From Pandoraea cepalis (GTDB lineage: Bacteria > Pseudomonadota > Gammaproteobacteria > Burkholderiales > Burkholderiaceae), in NCBI RefSeq assembly GCF_902459665.1, contig NZ_CABPSL010000001.1, forward strand, positions 558,001 to 622,000: a stretch of DNA of 64,000 nt, read 5' to 3'. Made by a program: the position numbers and the translations under genes. Below the pieces are notes generated by a model. It ran no database searches. It was given only the letters and a program-made list of their open reading frames with translations, and was not told the origin of the DNA. Shown here in pieces: positions 36,789 through 45,540 of the stretch; position 1 is the first letter of the stretch; every line of letters begins with the position of its first letter.

Positions 36789-38144
36789 ATGGAAACCACC
36801 GCAGCGGGTCAAGGCCAGGCGAGTGCAGCACAGCCCAAATCGCTCAAGCAGCGCTGGTGGGCCGTCTTCGACACGTCCATCGGCGCGCTGCCGTTGCCGG
36901 TCTATATCGTGCTGGTCGCGGTACTCGCGGCGATGGCGCACGCCGGAAAGCTGGCGGCCGATCTGCCCACGGGCATCGCGTTGGTCGCCGTCGGCGGTTA
37001 TACGTGCGCTGAACTGGCCAAGCGGATTCCGTTCGCCAAGCATATCGGCGGCACCTCGATCTTCGCGGCCTTCGTGCCGTCGATGCTGGTGTTCTACGGG
37101 TGGATGCCAACACCGGTGACGTCGGCCGTCAAGCTGTTCACCAAGCAATCGAACTTCCTGTATCTCTTCATCGCGGCGATCATCGTCGGCAGCGTGCTGT
37201 CGATGGATCGTCAGGCGCTTATCAAGGGCTTCGTACGCATCTTCATCCCGGTGGCCATCGGCTCGATCGCCGCCGGCGTGGTGGGCGTTGCGGTCGGCAC
37301 GGCGTTGGGCTTGCCGGCGCGTCAGGCGCTATTCTTCATCGTGATGCCAATCATGGCAGGCGGCGTCGGCGAAGGCGCGCTGCCGTTGTCGGCCGGGTAT
37401 GCGCAGATTCTCGGCGTCGAGCAAGGGCCGATCTTCGCGCAATTGCTCTCGGCCGTGATGCTCGGCAATATTGTCGCGATCTGCTCGGCGGGGTTCCTGA
37501 GCTATCTAGGCAGCCGCAGGCCGGCCTGGACCGGTAACGGCCGGCTGACGGTGGGTAATGAGGATCTCGTCGGTGAAGCGCAACCGCCGTTGCAGGCGTC
37601 GACCAAGCCGGACGCCGACGTCAGTTCGGTGGCGGCTGCAGGTGGCACCGCGATTGCGCTGTATCTGGTCGGTGTGCTGACAAATAAGCTGTTCGGTTGG
37701 CCCGCACCCGTGATCATGTTGGTGCTGGTGATCGCCGCGCAGTTGTTCCAGATTGTCTCGCCGCAGGTCAACGGTGGCGCGAGGTTCATGTACCGTTTCT
37801 TCTCGACGGCGGTGACCTATCCGCTGATGTTCGCGATCAGCGTGGCGATGACGCCGTGGGGCGAGATCGTCGGCGCCTTCCACTGGATCAATATCGTGAC
37901 GGCCGTCGCGACAGTGTTGACGCTGACCGTGACCGGCTTCTTTGTCGGCCGCCTGGTCGGTATGTACCCGATCGAAGCGGCCATCGTGAACGCGACGCAC
38001 AGCGGCCTGGGCGGCACGGGTGACGTCGCGATCCTGACCGCAGCCGACCGGATGTCGCTGATGCCGTTCGCGCAAATCGCCACGCGCATCGGGGGCGCTG
38101 TCACGGTCATCGTCGGTCTGGCGGCGTTGGCGCAATTCCACTGA
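36789..38144 (+). CDS. 2-Hydroxycarboxylate transporter family (CitS-like)
   Basis: 451 residues from ATG 36789, placed by CGGAGA seven bases before; ATG 36771 lacks a ribosome site. About 11 transmembrane segments with the two re-entrant-loop motifs of the 2-HCT family: GGVGEGALPLSAGYA near residue 200 and NATHSGLGGTGDVAIL near residue 405. Members take up citrate, malate, citramalate or related hydroxy acids with Na+ or H+. The clustering with a CitE-type lyase and CoA-transferase points to a 2-hydroxy acid as the substrate. The operon ends with a hairpin shared with the convergent porin gene. Confidence 0.9.
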   Translation: METTAAGQGQASAAQPKSLKQRWWAVFDTSIGALPLPVYIVLVAVLAAMAHAGKLAADLPTGIALVAVGGYTCAELAKRIPFAKHIGGTSIFAAFVPSMLVFYGWMPTPVTSAVKLFTKQSNFLYLFIAAIIVGSVLSMDRQALIKGFVRIFIPVAIGSIAAGVVGVAVGTALGLPARQALFFIVMPIMAGGVGEGALPLSAGYAQILGVEQGPIFAQLLSAVMLGNIVAICSAGFLSYLGSRRPAWTGNGRLTVGNEDLVGEAQPPLQASTKPDADVSSVAAAGGTAIALYLVGVLTNKLFGWPAPVIMLVLVIAAQLFQIVSPQVNGGARFMYRFFSTAVTYPLMFAISVAMTPWGEIVGAFHWINIVTAVATVLTLTVTGFFVGRLVGMYPIEAAIVNATHSGLGGTGDVAILTAADRMSLMPFAQIATRIGGAVTVIVGLAALAQFH

Positions 38145-38190
38145 TTGCGGCGGCGCCGTTGACACATGTCGCGTGACGTCTCAAGCGAAC

Positions 38191-38227
38191 CTGACGCGGT
38201 ACCGAGCCTCTTCGGATACCGCGTCAG
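38191..38227. terminator. Bidirectional hairpin between the transporter and porin genes
   Basis: CTGACGCGGTA (38191-38201) pairs perfectly with TACCGCGTCAG (38217-38227), and the loop contains a further CCGA/TCGG stem. It lies between two convergent genes and lacks a T-run on either side. Confidence 0.6.
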
Positions 38228-38252
38228 ATCCCGTGTCACGTCGTTGCGGGCA

Positions 38253-39347
38253 TCAGAAGCGATGCACGATACCGGCGATGAAGCTCACGATATTGTTGCC
38301 GGCGGTCACGGGAATGCCTGCGCCGCCCGCATTGCTGATCGTGAAGGCCGCGTTGGCGTTGTTCTTTACGTAGCTGGCCCCCGCGTACAAGCCGGTGCGC
38401 TTCGAGAGGAAGTAGTCGTAGCGCACGCCATACGACAGCGCATTGCCCGACGAATTGCCGCGCAGGCGGTATTGACCGAAGCTCAGCAACAGCGTGCCTC
38501 TCGCCAGGTTCGGCACCAGCGCATTGACTTCATAGAAGTCGTTGTCCGGGTTCGCGTAGGTCGCGTTGCTCGCCGTCGTTACGCTATCGGTGTTGCGGTG
38601 GATCTGATACAGGAACGCCGGCTTGACGAAGCCGAAGTCGTACGACGCGCCAAACAGGTAGTAGCGTCCGGTACCCGTCGGCGACGCCGTGGTGACAGCC
38701 GACGTCGTGCTGAAGCGCTGCTGCAGGTAATCCGCATCGGCCGAGAATTGCCCCGCCTTGAAGTTGAATCCCACCGACGCCGTATCGCCCAGCGTACGCG
38801 GCTGTCCCGTCGCGCCATTGGCGCCGCGCGCATACAACGCGCGTACGGTCAGGCCCGCGAAGGCCGGTGACACGTAGCGAATCGAATTGGCGGTGCGGGC
38901 CACCGGCACGAAGACGAAGTTGTTCGTCGCATTGCCCCAGCCGAGTGTGTTGAGGTCGCCCTGCGAATACGTCACATAGGTCGTGAACAGCGGCGTGTAG
39001 TTGTTGCCGACCTGCACCTGCCCCCACTGATTACTGCGCAATCCGACCCACGCCTCGCGATTGAACAGCGCACCATTGCCGGCAATCGTGCCGTTGTTCA
39101 CGTTGAATCCGTCTTCAAGCTTGAACACCGCAGCCAGGCCGCCCCCCAGGTCTTCGGTGCCAATCATCCCCCATCGCGACGGCGCCACCGAACTCGATTC
39201 CACCCGCGACACGCTGGTGCCGCCTGTGTGCGCATATTGCACGCCCGTGTCGATGATGCCGTACAGCGTCACGGATTGCGCATGCGCGCCCACGCTCGCG
39301 CACAGCGAAAGCGCCGCAGCGGCGCCAAAACGTCGAATCATTGCCAT
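38253..39347 (-). CDS. Gram-negative porin (OmpC-like, Burkholderia type)
   Basis: 364 residues. A signal peptide covers residues 1-23 (AAALSLCASVGAHAQ, cleavage after AHA). The mature barrel opens with SVTLYGIIDTGVQYAHT and ends with the outer-membrane sorting residues VSFIAGIVHRF, including a terminal Phe. It is a 16-strand trimeric porin by family. GGAGAC precedes the ATG. The gene is convergent with the transporter operon, and its upstream region shares a TTTTTGTATATAT box with the aromatic cluster, so the porin may belong to the GntR regulon next door. Confidence 0.92.
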   Translation of the reverse strand: MAMIRRFGAAAALSLCASVGAHAQSVTLYGIIDTGVQYAHTGGTSVSRVESSSVAPSRWGMIGTEDLGGGLAAVFKLEDGFNVNNGTIAGNGALFNREAWVGLRSNQWGQVQVGNNYTPLFTTYVTYSQGDLNTLGWGNATNNFVFVPVARTANSIRYVSPAFAGLTVRALYARGANGATGQPRTLGDTASVGFNFKAGQFSADADYLQQRFSTTSAVTTASPTGTGRYYLFGASYDFGFVKPAFLYQIHRNTDSVTTASNATYANPDNDFYEVNALVPNLARGTLLLSFGQYRLRGNSSGNALSYGVRYDYFLSKRTGLYAGASYVKNNANAAFTISNAGGAGIPVTAGNNIVSFIAGIVHRF

Positions 39348-39646
39348 GTCTCCATTCCTCTGTCGTCATAGACCATTCATTTGCACAAAAATGGCTGATG
39401 GCAATTTTTGTATATATTTTTAAGCAAATCAAATTTTAATGTCGAAACTCGGGTAAACCGGGAGACTTCGTGATGTGTGTCTGCAACACGTAGCACGACG
39501 ACAGGCCGAGATGAGAGGGAGACGCAGCGCAATACCCCCACGCCTGCGCAGGCGCGGCAGGCACCAGCACAGCGGAACGTGAAGGCGAGGGAAGGGAGGG
39601 GGCAGCGTTGCCAGCCCAAGCGATCGGGCCGGCCGAACGAGACGGC
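39348..39646. promoter_or_regulatory. Porin upstream region with TTTTTGTATATAT box
   Basis: 299 bases between the porin start and the GntR stop. TTTTTGTATATAT (39405-39417) lies about 60 bases before the porin start and is repeated exactly at 40496-40508 before the GlcG-like gene. The rest, 39480-39640, is GC-rich with no gene or hairpin that I can support. Confidence 0.5.
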
Positions 39647-40369
39647 TTATTCCACCGGGAAGAGATTGGCGTCGGCGAGGATGATGTCGGCCGTGGTTTC
39701 GTAGTGCTTGCGCATGAGTTGGATCGCACGCGGCGCATCGCGCTCGATGACGGCGTCGAGCATCGCTTTGTGCTCTTCGCGCTCGTGGCGGTTCGGGTAG
39801 ATACGCTTCACCGACAACTGGCGATAGCGGTACAACTGATCCGAGAGTTGCTCGCAGAAGTTGAGCAGCCAGCGTGACTGGCAGCCGCTGATGAGCGTGC
39901 GATGGAAAGCCCGATGCAGCCGCTCCCACTCGGGATTTTCGAGGTATTGAGTTTCGCTGAGCGAGCGCGGCACCTTGGAGAGGCGGTGATAGGCCAGCAC
40001 CAGCGCCTCTTCCCACTCCGGTTGGTCGGCCGCAAACGCCTCGCGCAGGGCGACTTCTTCGAGCCAGACGCGCGTCCTGGTGATCTCGCGAAGGTCGGCG
40101 GCGCTGATGCCGGTGACGGCAAATCCCCGCTGATCCCGCCGCTCCACCAGGCCATCGGAGGTCAACCGGTTGAGCGCTTCGCGTACCGGCGTCTGGCCTG
40201 CCTGATATTGATCGCAGAGGAATTCGATCTGCAACTTGCGACCTGGCTCGAGCTTGCCGGCCAGAAGATCGGCCCGCATCCGGTCGTACAGATTGGTCGC
40301 CAGCGTGACGTTCGACCCGGCCTGGCTAGCGGTCTGGCTGGCAGAGGACAGCGCGGATATGCGGGACAA
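39647..40369 (-). CDS. GntR (FCD) regulator of the ring-cleavage cluster
   Basis: 240 residues. A GntR winged helix at residues ~25-90 (LEPGRKLQIEFLCDQYQAGQTPVREALNRLTSDGLV), then an FCD domain with metal-site histidines in LHRAFHRTLISGC and REEHKAMLDAVIERD. It is divergent from the catabolic operon starting at 40585 and downstream of the porin gene's promoter. Identical TTTTTGTATATAT boxes occur in both control regions, consistent with one repressor binding both. Family members commonly respond to aromatic acids or their products. Confidence 0.9.
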   Translation of the reverse strand: MSRISALSSASQTASQAGSNVTLATNLYDRMRADLLAGKLEPGRKLQIEFLCDQYQAGQTPVREALNRLTSDGLVERRDQRGFAVTGISAADLREITRTRVWLEEVALREAFAADQPEWEEALVLAYHRLSKVPRSLSETQYLENPEWERLHRAFHRTLISGCQSRWLLNFCEQLSDQLYRYRQLSVKRIYPNRHEREEHKAMLDAVIERDAPRAIQLMRKHYETTADIILADANLFPVE

Positions 40370-40465
40370 AACGTTACCTCGATCAGATGGGAGCGGGAAG
40401 TTACGTGCAAGTATATCTGAAACGGGTCAGTCCAATGCCAACGTCGGAAACCTAGGTGTTTACGA

Positions 40466-40515
40466 TTATTTGTGTACGAAAATAACAAATCAGTGTTTTT
40501 GTATATATAATTGCT
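40466..40515. promoter_or_regulatory. Candidate GntR operators before the ring-cleavage operon
   Basis: TTTTTGTATATAT (40496-40508) duplicates the box near the porin gene. TTTGTGTACGAAA (40469-40481) is an imperfect palindrome of the TTGTATACAA type bound by FCD regulators such as VanR. The surrounding ~120 bases are strongly AT-rich, consistent with a promoter zone. Confidence 0.55.
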
Positions 40516-40584
40516 CGCAACAAAGGTCCGGTGCGATCGCTTGATCGAGATCGCAACGCCTGGACGCGTTCGGAGATCAGTCGT

Positions 40585-41013
40585 ATGGCATCCCCCCTGA
40601 CGTTGGCGCAGGCCAACGAAATCATCGCGGCGGCACTCGCTGCGAGCCACCAACATCAGTACAAGGCGATGGCGGTCGTCGTGCTCGACGATGCTGGCCA
40701 CATCAAGGCCGTGCAGCGCGAAGACGGCGCGTCGATGTCGCGAGTGGACATCGCAACCGGCAAGGCGTGGGCCTGTGTGAGCATGGGCGCCAGCAGCCGC
40801 GCGCTGCTCGCCCGTGCCAAGGACAATCCCGCCTTCTTCAATGCACTCGCGGTTACGCACGGCGGCAAGTTCATTCCCCAGACCGGCGCCGTTCCGATTC
40901 GCGATGCCGACGGCCGCGTCATCGGCGCCGTGGGTGCATCGGGCGGCACAGGCGACGAGGACGAAGCGATCTGCATCGCCGGCGTGATGGCCGCGGGGCT
41001 GCGTCATGAGTGA
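40585..41013 (+). CDS. GlcG/HbpS-family protein
   Basis: 142 residues from ATG 40585 with CGGAGA before it. It matches the GlcG/HbpS (DUF336) fold: LTLAQANEIIAAALA, AVVVLDDAGHIKAVQREDGA, and the closing IGAVGASGGTGDEDEAICIAGVMA. HbpS binds haem and senses iron or redox stress in Streptomyces; GlcG copies sit in glycolate and aromatic operons with no proven role. Its stop overlaps the next start by 8 bases, so it belongs to the operon. A haem role is not shown here. Confidence 0.85.
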   Translation: MASPLTLAQANEIIAAALAASHQHQYKAMAVVVLDDAGHIKAVQREDGASMSRVDIATGKAWACVSMGASSRALLARAKDNPAFFNALAVTHGGKFIPQTGAVPIRDADGRVIGAVGASGGTGDEDEAICIAGVMAAGLRHE

Positions 41014-42058
41014 GCCTGTCGTACACGGCCACGGTTGCGGCTGTGCTGCGCTGCCCGGTATCGACGTGCACTGCCATGTGATTCCCGCCGAGTTTCCGAA
41101 GTCGCTGGGCGTCACGCCGGCCGGCTGGCCGTCGATGGCGCCGGCGCACGAGTGCCATCGGCACGTGATGATCGACGGCGGTCTCTATCGCACGGTCTCG
41201 GACCGCTGCTGGGATGCCGGCAAGCGGCTCGACGACATGACCGAGCAGCGGGTCGGCGTGCAAGCGCTCTCGCCCATGCCAGAGTTGCTCGGCTACTGGC
41301 TGCCGGCGCAGGAGGCCGCGCATCTGAATCGCTACGTCAACGACGAGATCGCCAAGATGGTCGCGTCCGCGCCGACGCGCTTCGTCGGTCTCGGGGCGGT
41401 GCCGTTGCAGGACATGGATCTCGCCATTGCCGAACTGACCCGAATGATGGCCTCGGGCGCCTTCGCGGGCGTGGAACTCGGCAGCAATATCAACGGTGTG
41501 CCGATCGGCGCAGCATGCTTCGATCCCTTTTTCGAAGCGGCCGAAGCGCTCGGCGCGGCGATCTTCGTGCATGCACTGCGCCCGGCCGGCGAGGCGCGAC
41601 TGGTCGGGCCGAAGCCTCTGTTGCAAGCCCTCGGCTACCCCACCGACGTTGGCTTGGCCGCCGCGTCGGTACTCACGACAAATCTGATCGTGCGTCGCCC
41701 GACGCTGCGCATCGCGTTCAGTCACGGCGGCGGTACGCTTGCGTCGCTGTTGCCACGACTCGAACGCGCGCACAAGGTGTTCAAGCCGCTCGACGACACG
41801 CTACTCGAATCGCCGAGCGCCCAAGCGCGACGCCTGTACTACGACGCCCTGGTGTTCGACGACGACACACTCGCGCACCTGGTCAGGACCTTCGGCCACA
41901 CACAACTGATGCTCGGCACCGACTATCCGTTCGCGTTTCGAGAGACCACGCCGGTCGCCAGCATCGAGCGCGCGTTCGCCGATGCGACGCTGCGCGAATC
42001 CCTGATTCATCTCAATGCCGAACGCTTTCTCGGCATGTCTGCAAGGAGTCACTCATGA
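41006..42058 (+). CDS. Amidohydrolase-2 (ACMSD-like) hydrolase or decarboxylase
   Basis: 350 residues. The zinc motif is IDVHCHVIPAEFP near residue 19 (HxH-xxP as in 2-amino-3-carboxymuconate semialdehyde decarboxylase). Later sites are FVHALRP, RIAFSHGGGTLASLL and the aspartate in MLGTDYPFAF. ACMSD-like enzymes remove CO2 from ring-opened carboxymuconate semialdehydes; others hydrolyse amides. The neighbouring extradiol dioxygenase suggests it acts on the cleaved ring product, as PraH does in the protocatechuate 2,3-cleavage route. It overlaps its neighbours by 8 and 4 bases, so expression is coupled. Confidence 0.85.
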   Translation: MSEPVVHGHGCGCAALPGIDVHCHVIPAEFPKSLGVTPAGWPSMAPAHECHRHVMIDGGLYRTVSDRCWDAGKRLDDMTEQRVGVQALSPMPELLGYWLPAQEAAHLNRYVNDEIAKMVASAPTRFVGLGAVPLQDMDLAIAELTRMMASGAFAGVELGSNINGVPIGAACFDPFFEAAEALGAAIFVHALRPAGEARLVGPKPLLQALGYPTDVGLAAASVLTTNLIVRRPTLRIAFSHGGGTLASLLPRLERAHKVFKPLDDTLLESPSAQARRLYYDALVFDDDTLAHLVRTFGHTQLMLGTDYPFAFRETTPVASIERAFADATLRESLIHLNAERFLGMSARSHS

Positions 42059-42951
42059 CGTCGTCCCTCGTCAGCGCACTGCGCGGCATTGCCATCGGCG
42101 TGCCGGATCTCGCGCTCGCGGAAACCTTCTATACCGAGACCTGGCATCTGAGCGTCGTGGCGCGCACCGATGACGCGGTCTATCTGCGCGGTACGGGCGC
42201 GGCGCATCACATTCTCGCGCTGCATCGCAGCGACCGCGCCGACGTACGCAGCGTCGATTTCAACGTGCCTTCGCTCGACGCGCTGTCGATGCTGGCCGAG
42301 ACGATTCCGGCCAACGGCGGAACGGTGATCGACGGCCCGGCACCGGTGACCGAACCCGGTGGCGGCACACAGTTGGTCGTACAGGACCCGCAAGGCCGCG
42401 TGCTGCGCTTCATTTTTGGCGACATGCGCTGGACCGACACGGCAGAGCGCGCCGACGCGCCGATCAAGATCACGCACGTCGTGATGAACAGCGAGAACGT
42501 GGCCGTCGCGCAGACCTTCTTCGAAGACGCGCTGGGTTTCAAGCTTTCGGATCGCACCCGCATCATGGCCTTTTTGCGGTGTGGCACCGATCACCACAGC
42601 ATCGCGCTGGCCGATGCCACCGAGACCAGCCTGAACCACATCGCCTTCGTGATGCCGGACCTCGATTCGGTGATGCGCGGTGGCGGCCGCATGAACGATG
42701 CCGGTTATCCGATCGAGTGGGGCGTCGGGCGTCACGGTCCGGGCAACAACGTGTTCGCGTATTTCCTCGGGCCGTTCGACTTCGTCATCGAATACACGGC
42801 CGAAGTGCAACAGGTCGACGACACCTACCGCACCGGCGGGCCGGATGACTGGAAGTGGCCGCCCGGACGCATCGATCAGTGGGGTGTCGGCAAGTCGCCG
42901 TCGCCGCGCCTCAAGGAAGCCCAGAAAACCATTCGCTTTCGCCACGGCTGA
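42055..42951 (+). CDS. Two-domain VOC extradiol dioxygenase
   Basis: 298 residues from ATG 42055 (ATGA overlap). Two vicinal-oxygen-chelate modules, residues ~5-125 and ~140-265. The second carries the 2-His-1-Glu iron triad: His in KITHVVMNS, His in SLNHIAFVM and Glu in FVIEYTAE, so a working Fe(II) extradiol dioxygenase is expected. The tail YRTGGPDDWKWPPGRIDQWG is a subgroup trait. The first domain lacks the triad, as is usual. It would cleave a catechol-like ring next to one hydroxyl; the substrate is not deducible. Confidence 0.88.
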   Translation: MTSSLVSALRGIAIGVPDLALAETFYTETWHLSVVARTDDAVYLRGTGAAHHILALHRSDRADVRSVDFNVPSLDALSMLAETIPANGGTVIDGPAPVTEPGGGTQLVVQDPQGRVLRFIFGDMRWTDTAERADAPIKITHVVMNSENVAVAQTFFEDALGFKLSDRTRIMAFLRCGTDHHSIALADATETSLNHIAFVMPDLDSVMRGGGRMNDAGYPIEWGVGRHGPGNNVFAYFLGPFDFVIEYTAEVQQVDDTYRTGGPDDWKWPPGRIDQWGVGKSPSPRLKEAQKTIRFRHG

Positions 42952-42993
42952 AGCCGTCGCGTCAATCTTCAATCAAGTCCACGGAGTCTTTCG

Positions 42994-43866
42994 GTGAAAT
43001 TCGTCACATACAAGCATGAAGCAGGCACGCGCCTGGGGGTGGTCGACGGCGATGACGTCATCGACCTGGCAGCGGCCGAACCCGGCGTGCCGTCCGATCT
43101 GCGCGTCGCGCTGGAGCAGGATGTCGATGTGCTCGGCGCCGCCAAGCGTGCGGTAGCCAATCATGCCGGTCAGCGCGTGCGCCTATCGGATGTCAAGCTC
43201 GCCCCGGCGTTACCGCGTCCGGGCAAGATCGTCTGTCTCGGCCACAACTTCTATGATCACGCCAAGGAAGGCGGCAACCTGAAGCCGGTGTACCCGCTGA
43301 TCTTCTTCCGCGGCGCGACCTCGCTGATCGCCCATGACGATCCCGTGATTCGTCCGTACGTGTCGGAGAAGTTCGACTACGAAGCCGAGCTGGCCGTGGT
43401 GATCGGTAAAGGCGGTCGACATATCAAGCGCAGCGACGCGCTCGAGCACGTCTTCGGCTACGCCTGCTTCAACGACGCCTCGGTGCGCGACTTTCAGAAG
43501 CGCACGTCGCAGTGGACCATCGGCAAGAACTTCGACGGTACCGGCGCGTTCGGCCCGTGGATCGTCACGCCGGAGGACCTGCCGGCCGGCGCCACCGAGC
43601 TGAAGATGGAACTGCGCCTGAATGGCCAGGTGATGCAGAAGACCAACACCTCCGACATGATCTGGGGCGTGGCCGAAACCATCGAACTGCTGTCTGAATG
43701 CATGACGCTGGAACCGGGCGACGTGATCGCCATGGGCACGCCGGCCGGTGTCGGGTTCGCCCGCACGCCGCCCGTGTGGATGAAGGCCGGCGATCGCGTG
43801 GAAGTGGACATCGAGCGTGTGGGCGTGCTGTCCAACCTCGTGCAGGACGAAGTCGAGGCGAAATGA
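42994..43866 (+). CDS. Fumarylacetoacetate-hydrolase family protein
   Basis: 290 residues from GTG 42994, ACGGAG ahead. FAH fold motifs: GKIVCLGHNFYDHAKEGG, metal-binding FDYEAELAVVIGKGGRHI, YACFNDASVRDFQ, and AMGTPAGVGFARTPPVWMKAGD. The family hydrolyses or decarboxylates 3-oxo or 2-hydroxy-dienoate compounds made by ring cleavage (fumarylpyruvate, 2-keto-4-pentenoate, OPET). It sits downstream of the dioxygenase and so probably takes the next step. Its TGA overlaps the monooxygenase ATG. Confidence 0.9.
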   Translation: MKFVTYKHEAGTRLGVVDGDDVIDLAAAEPGVPSDLRVALEQDVDVLGAAKRAVANHAGQRVRLSDVKLAPALPRPGKIVCLGHNFYDHAKEGGNLKPVYPLIFFRGATSLIAHDDPVIRPYVSEKFDYEAELAVVIGKGGRHIKRSDALEHVFGYACFNDASVRDFQKRTSQWTIGKNFDGTGAFGPWIVTPEDLPAGATELKMELRLNGQVMQKTNTSDMIWGVAETIELLSECMTLEPGDVIAMGTPAGVGFARTPPVWMKAGDRVEVDIERVGVLSNLVQDEVEAK

Positions 43867-45431
43867 GCGTCATGAACGAGTCCTACGACGTTCTCATCTC
43901 CGGCTTCGGCCCATCGGGGGCCGTCGCCGCAAACCTGCTCGGCAAGCTCGGTGTGCGCACACTGTGCGTCGACAAGGCGCGCGAGGTCTACGACAAGCCG
44001 CGTGCGATCGCGCTCGATCACGAGATCATGCGCATCTTCCAGGATCTCGGGCTAGCCGAGCGCATCGCCCCGTTCGTCGATGTGTTTCCGCCGTCGGAGT
44101 ACTACGGCACGCAAGGGCAGTTGATCAAGCGCATCGCCACCGTCGAGAAGCCCTATCCGATGGGCTATACGCCGACGATGACCTTCACGCAGCCGCCGGT
44201 CGAGCAAGCGCTGCGCGATCAGGCCGCGAGCTACGACTGCGTGAGCCTCGCGCTGGGCACCGAGCTGATCGGATTCGAAGACACGGGGGAGGCGGTCACC
44301 GCACGCCTGCGCGACGACGCCGGCCAGACGCGCACCGTCACGGCCAAGTATCTGATTGCCGCTGACGGGGCGTCGAGCTTCGTGCGCACCACGCTGGGCA
44401 TCGCGCTCGAAGACCTCGTGTTCGACGAACCGTGGGTCGTGGTCGACGTGATGGTCAACGACAGCGGTCTGGCCAAGTTGCCGAAGGTGGCGATCCAGTA
44501 TTGCGAGCCGAAGCGCCCGTGCACGTACATCGTGGGTCCCGGACGGCATCGCCGCTGGGAAATCATGCTCTCGCCCGGGGAAGATCCCGCGCAAATGCGC
44601 GAAGACGAAAGCGTGTGGCAACTGCTCTCGCGCTGGCTCACGCCGGAAGATGGCACCTTGTGGCGCGCGGCGAGCTATCGCTTCCACGCGCTGGTGGCGA
44701 GCGAATGGCGCCGTGGCCGCGTGTTCATCGCGGGTGATGCCGCGCATCAGCAACCGCCGTTCATCGGTCAGGGGATGTGTCAGGGCGTGCGCGACATCGT
44801 CAACCTGGTCTGGAAGCTCGAACGGGTGCTTCGCGGCACGGCGTCGGACGCGCTGCTCGACACGTATCAGGTCGAACGCAAGCAGCACGTGACGACACTG
44901 ACCACCCGCATCAAGGAGATCGGTCGCGTGATCTGCGAGCGTGACGAAGCGGCGGCCGCCGCGCGCGACGCACGACTGCTGGCCGAGTGCGGCGGTGTGG
45001 TGAAGACCGTTACGCGTCAGGAAATCGTGCCGCCGTTGCAGTCCGGATTGCTTGCCGCTGACGGTAACGCCGTGAACGGCACGCTGTTCCCGCAACCGCT
45101 CGTTGCGACGGACGCGAACGCCTCCGCGTTGCTCGACGACGTGGTCGGGGGCGGCTGGCGCGTGGTGGTCGACGATGTTGCGTTGCTGGACAGCGGTTGG
45201 GTCGCCGCGGCACGCGATATCGGCGCAAGGGTCGTGGTGCTTGGCTCGGCAGCATCGTTGCCGGCCGGCAGTGTGGCAGTGCAGGAGAAGGAAGGTGTCC
45301 TCGCGAGATGGTTCGAGAAGCACGATTGCCACGCGGCAATCGTGCGACCGGACCACTACGTTTGGGGTGTCGCGGGACACGCGAGTGCGCTTGCATCACA
45401 ACTCGACGCGCTGATCGGCGCGCTGAGTTGA
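43863..45431 (+). CDS. FAD-dependent aromatic monooxygenase (MhpA-like)
   Basis: 522 residues from ATG 43863, overlapping the FAH gene by 4 bases; ATG 43872 is an alternative. Group A flavin monooxygenase: the dinucleotide-binding motif is GFGPSGAVAANLLGKLG, the DG motif is ADGASSFVRTTLGI, and the GD motif is FIAGDAAHQQPPFIGQGM. The PHOX-like C-terminal thioredoxin-fold domain is present (residues ~400-520). It resembles 3-(3-hydroxyphenyl)propionate hydroxylases and would add an ortho hydroxyl to make the dioxygenase substrate. Confidence 0.9.
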   Translation: MSVMNESYDVLISGFGPSGAVAANLLGKLGVRTLCVDKAREVYDKPRAIALDHEIMRIFQDLGLAERIAPFVDVFPPSEYYGTQGQLIKRIATVEKPYPMGYTPTMTFTQPPVEQALRDQAASYDCVSLALGTELIGFEDTGEAVTARLRDDAGQTRTVTAKYLIAADGASSFVRTTLGIALEDLVFDEPWVVVDVMVNDSGLAKLPKVAIQYCEPKRPCTYIVGPGRHRRWEIMLSPGEDPAQMREDESVWQLLSRWLTPEDGTLWRAASYRFHALVASEWRRGRVFIAGDAAHQQPPFIGQGMCQGVRDIVNLVWKLERVLRGTASDALLDTYQVERKQHVTTLTTRIKEIGRVICERDEAAAAARDARLLAECGGVVKTVTRQEIVPPLQSGLLAADGNAVNGTLFPQPLVATDANASALLDDVVGGGWRVVVDDVALLDSGWVAAARDIGARVVVLGSAASLPAGSVAVQEKEGVLARWFEKHDCHAAIVRPDHYVWGVAGHASALASQLDALIGALS

Positions 45432-45540
45432 CGGCCGGTGCCACGCCCGCTGGCGCGGGTGTGGCAAGCCGCCATTAAATATGCGGAACACGCCGGCACC
45501 AGACCGGCGCGGCCGCGACTGACACGGTCTGGAGACAATC

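Noticed and set aside
41035-42054. A long frame joined upstream of the VOC gene
   Set aside because: It is the alternative frame of the amidohydrolase; the VOC start is the ATGA overlap at 42055.
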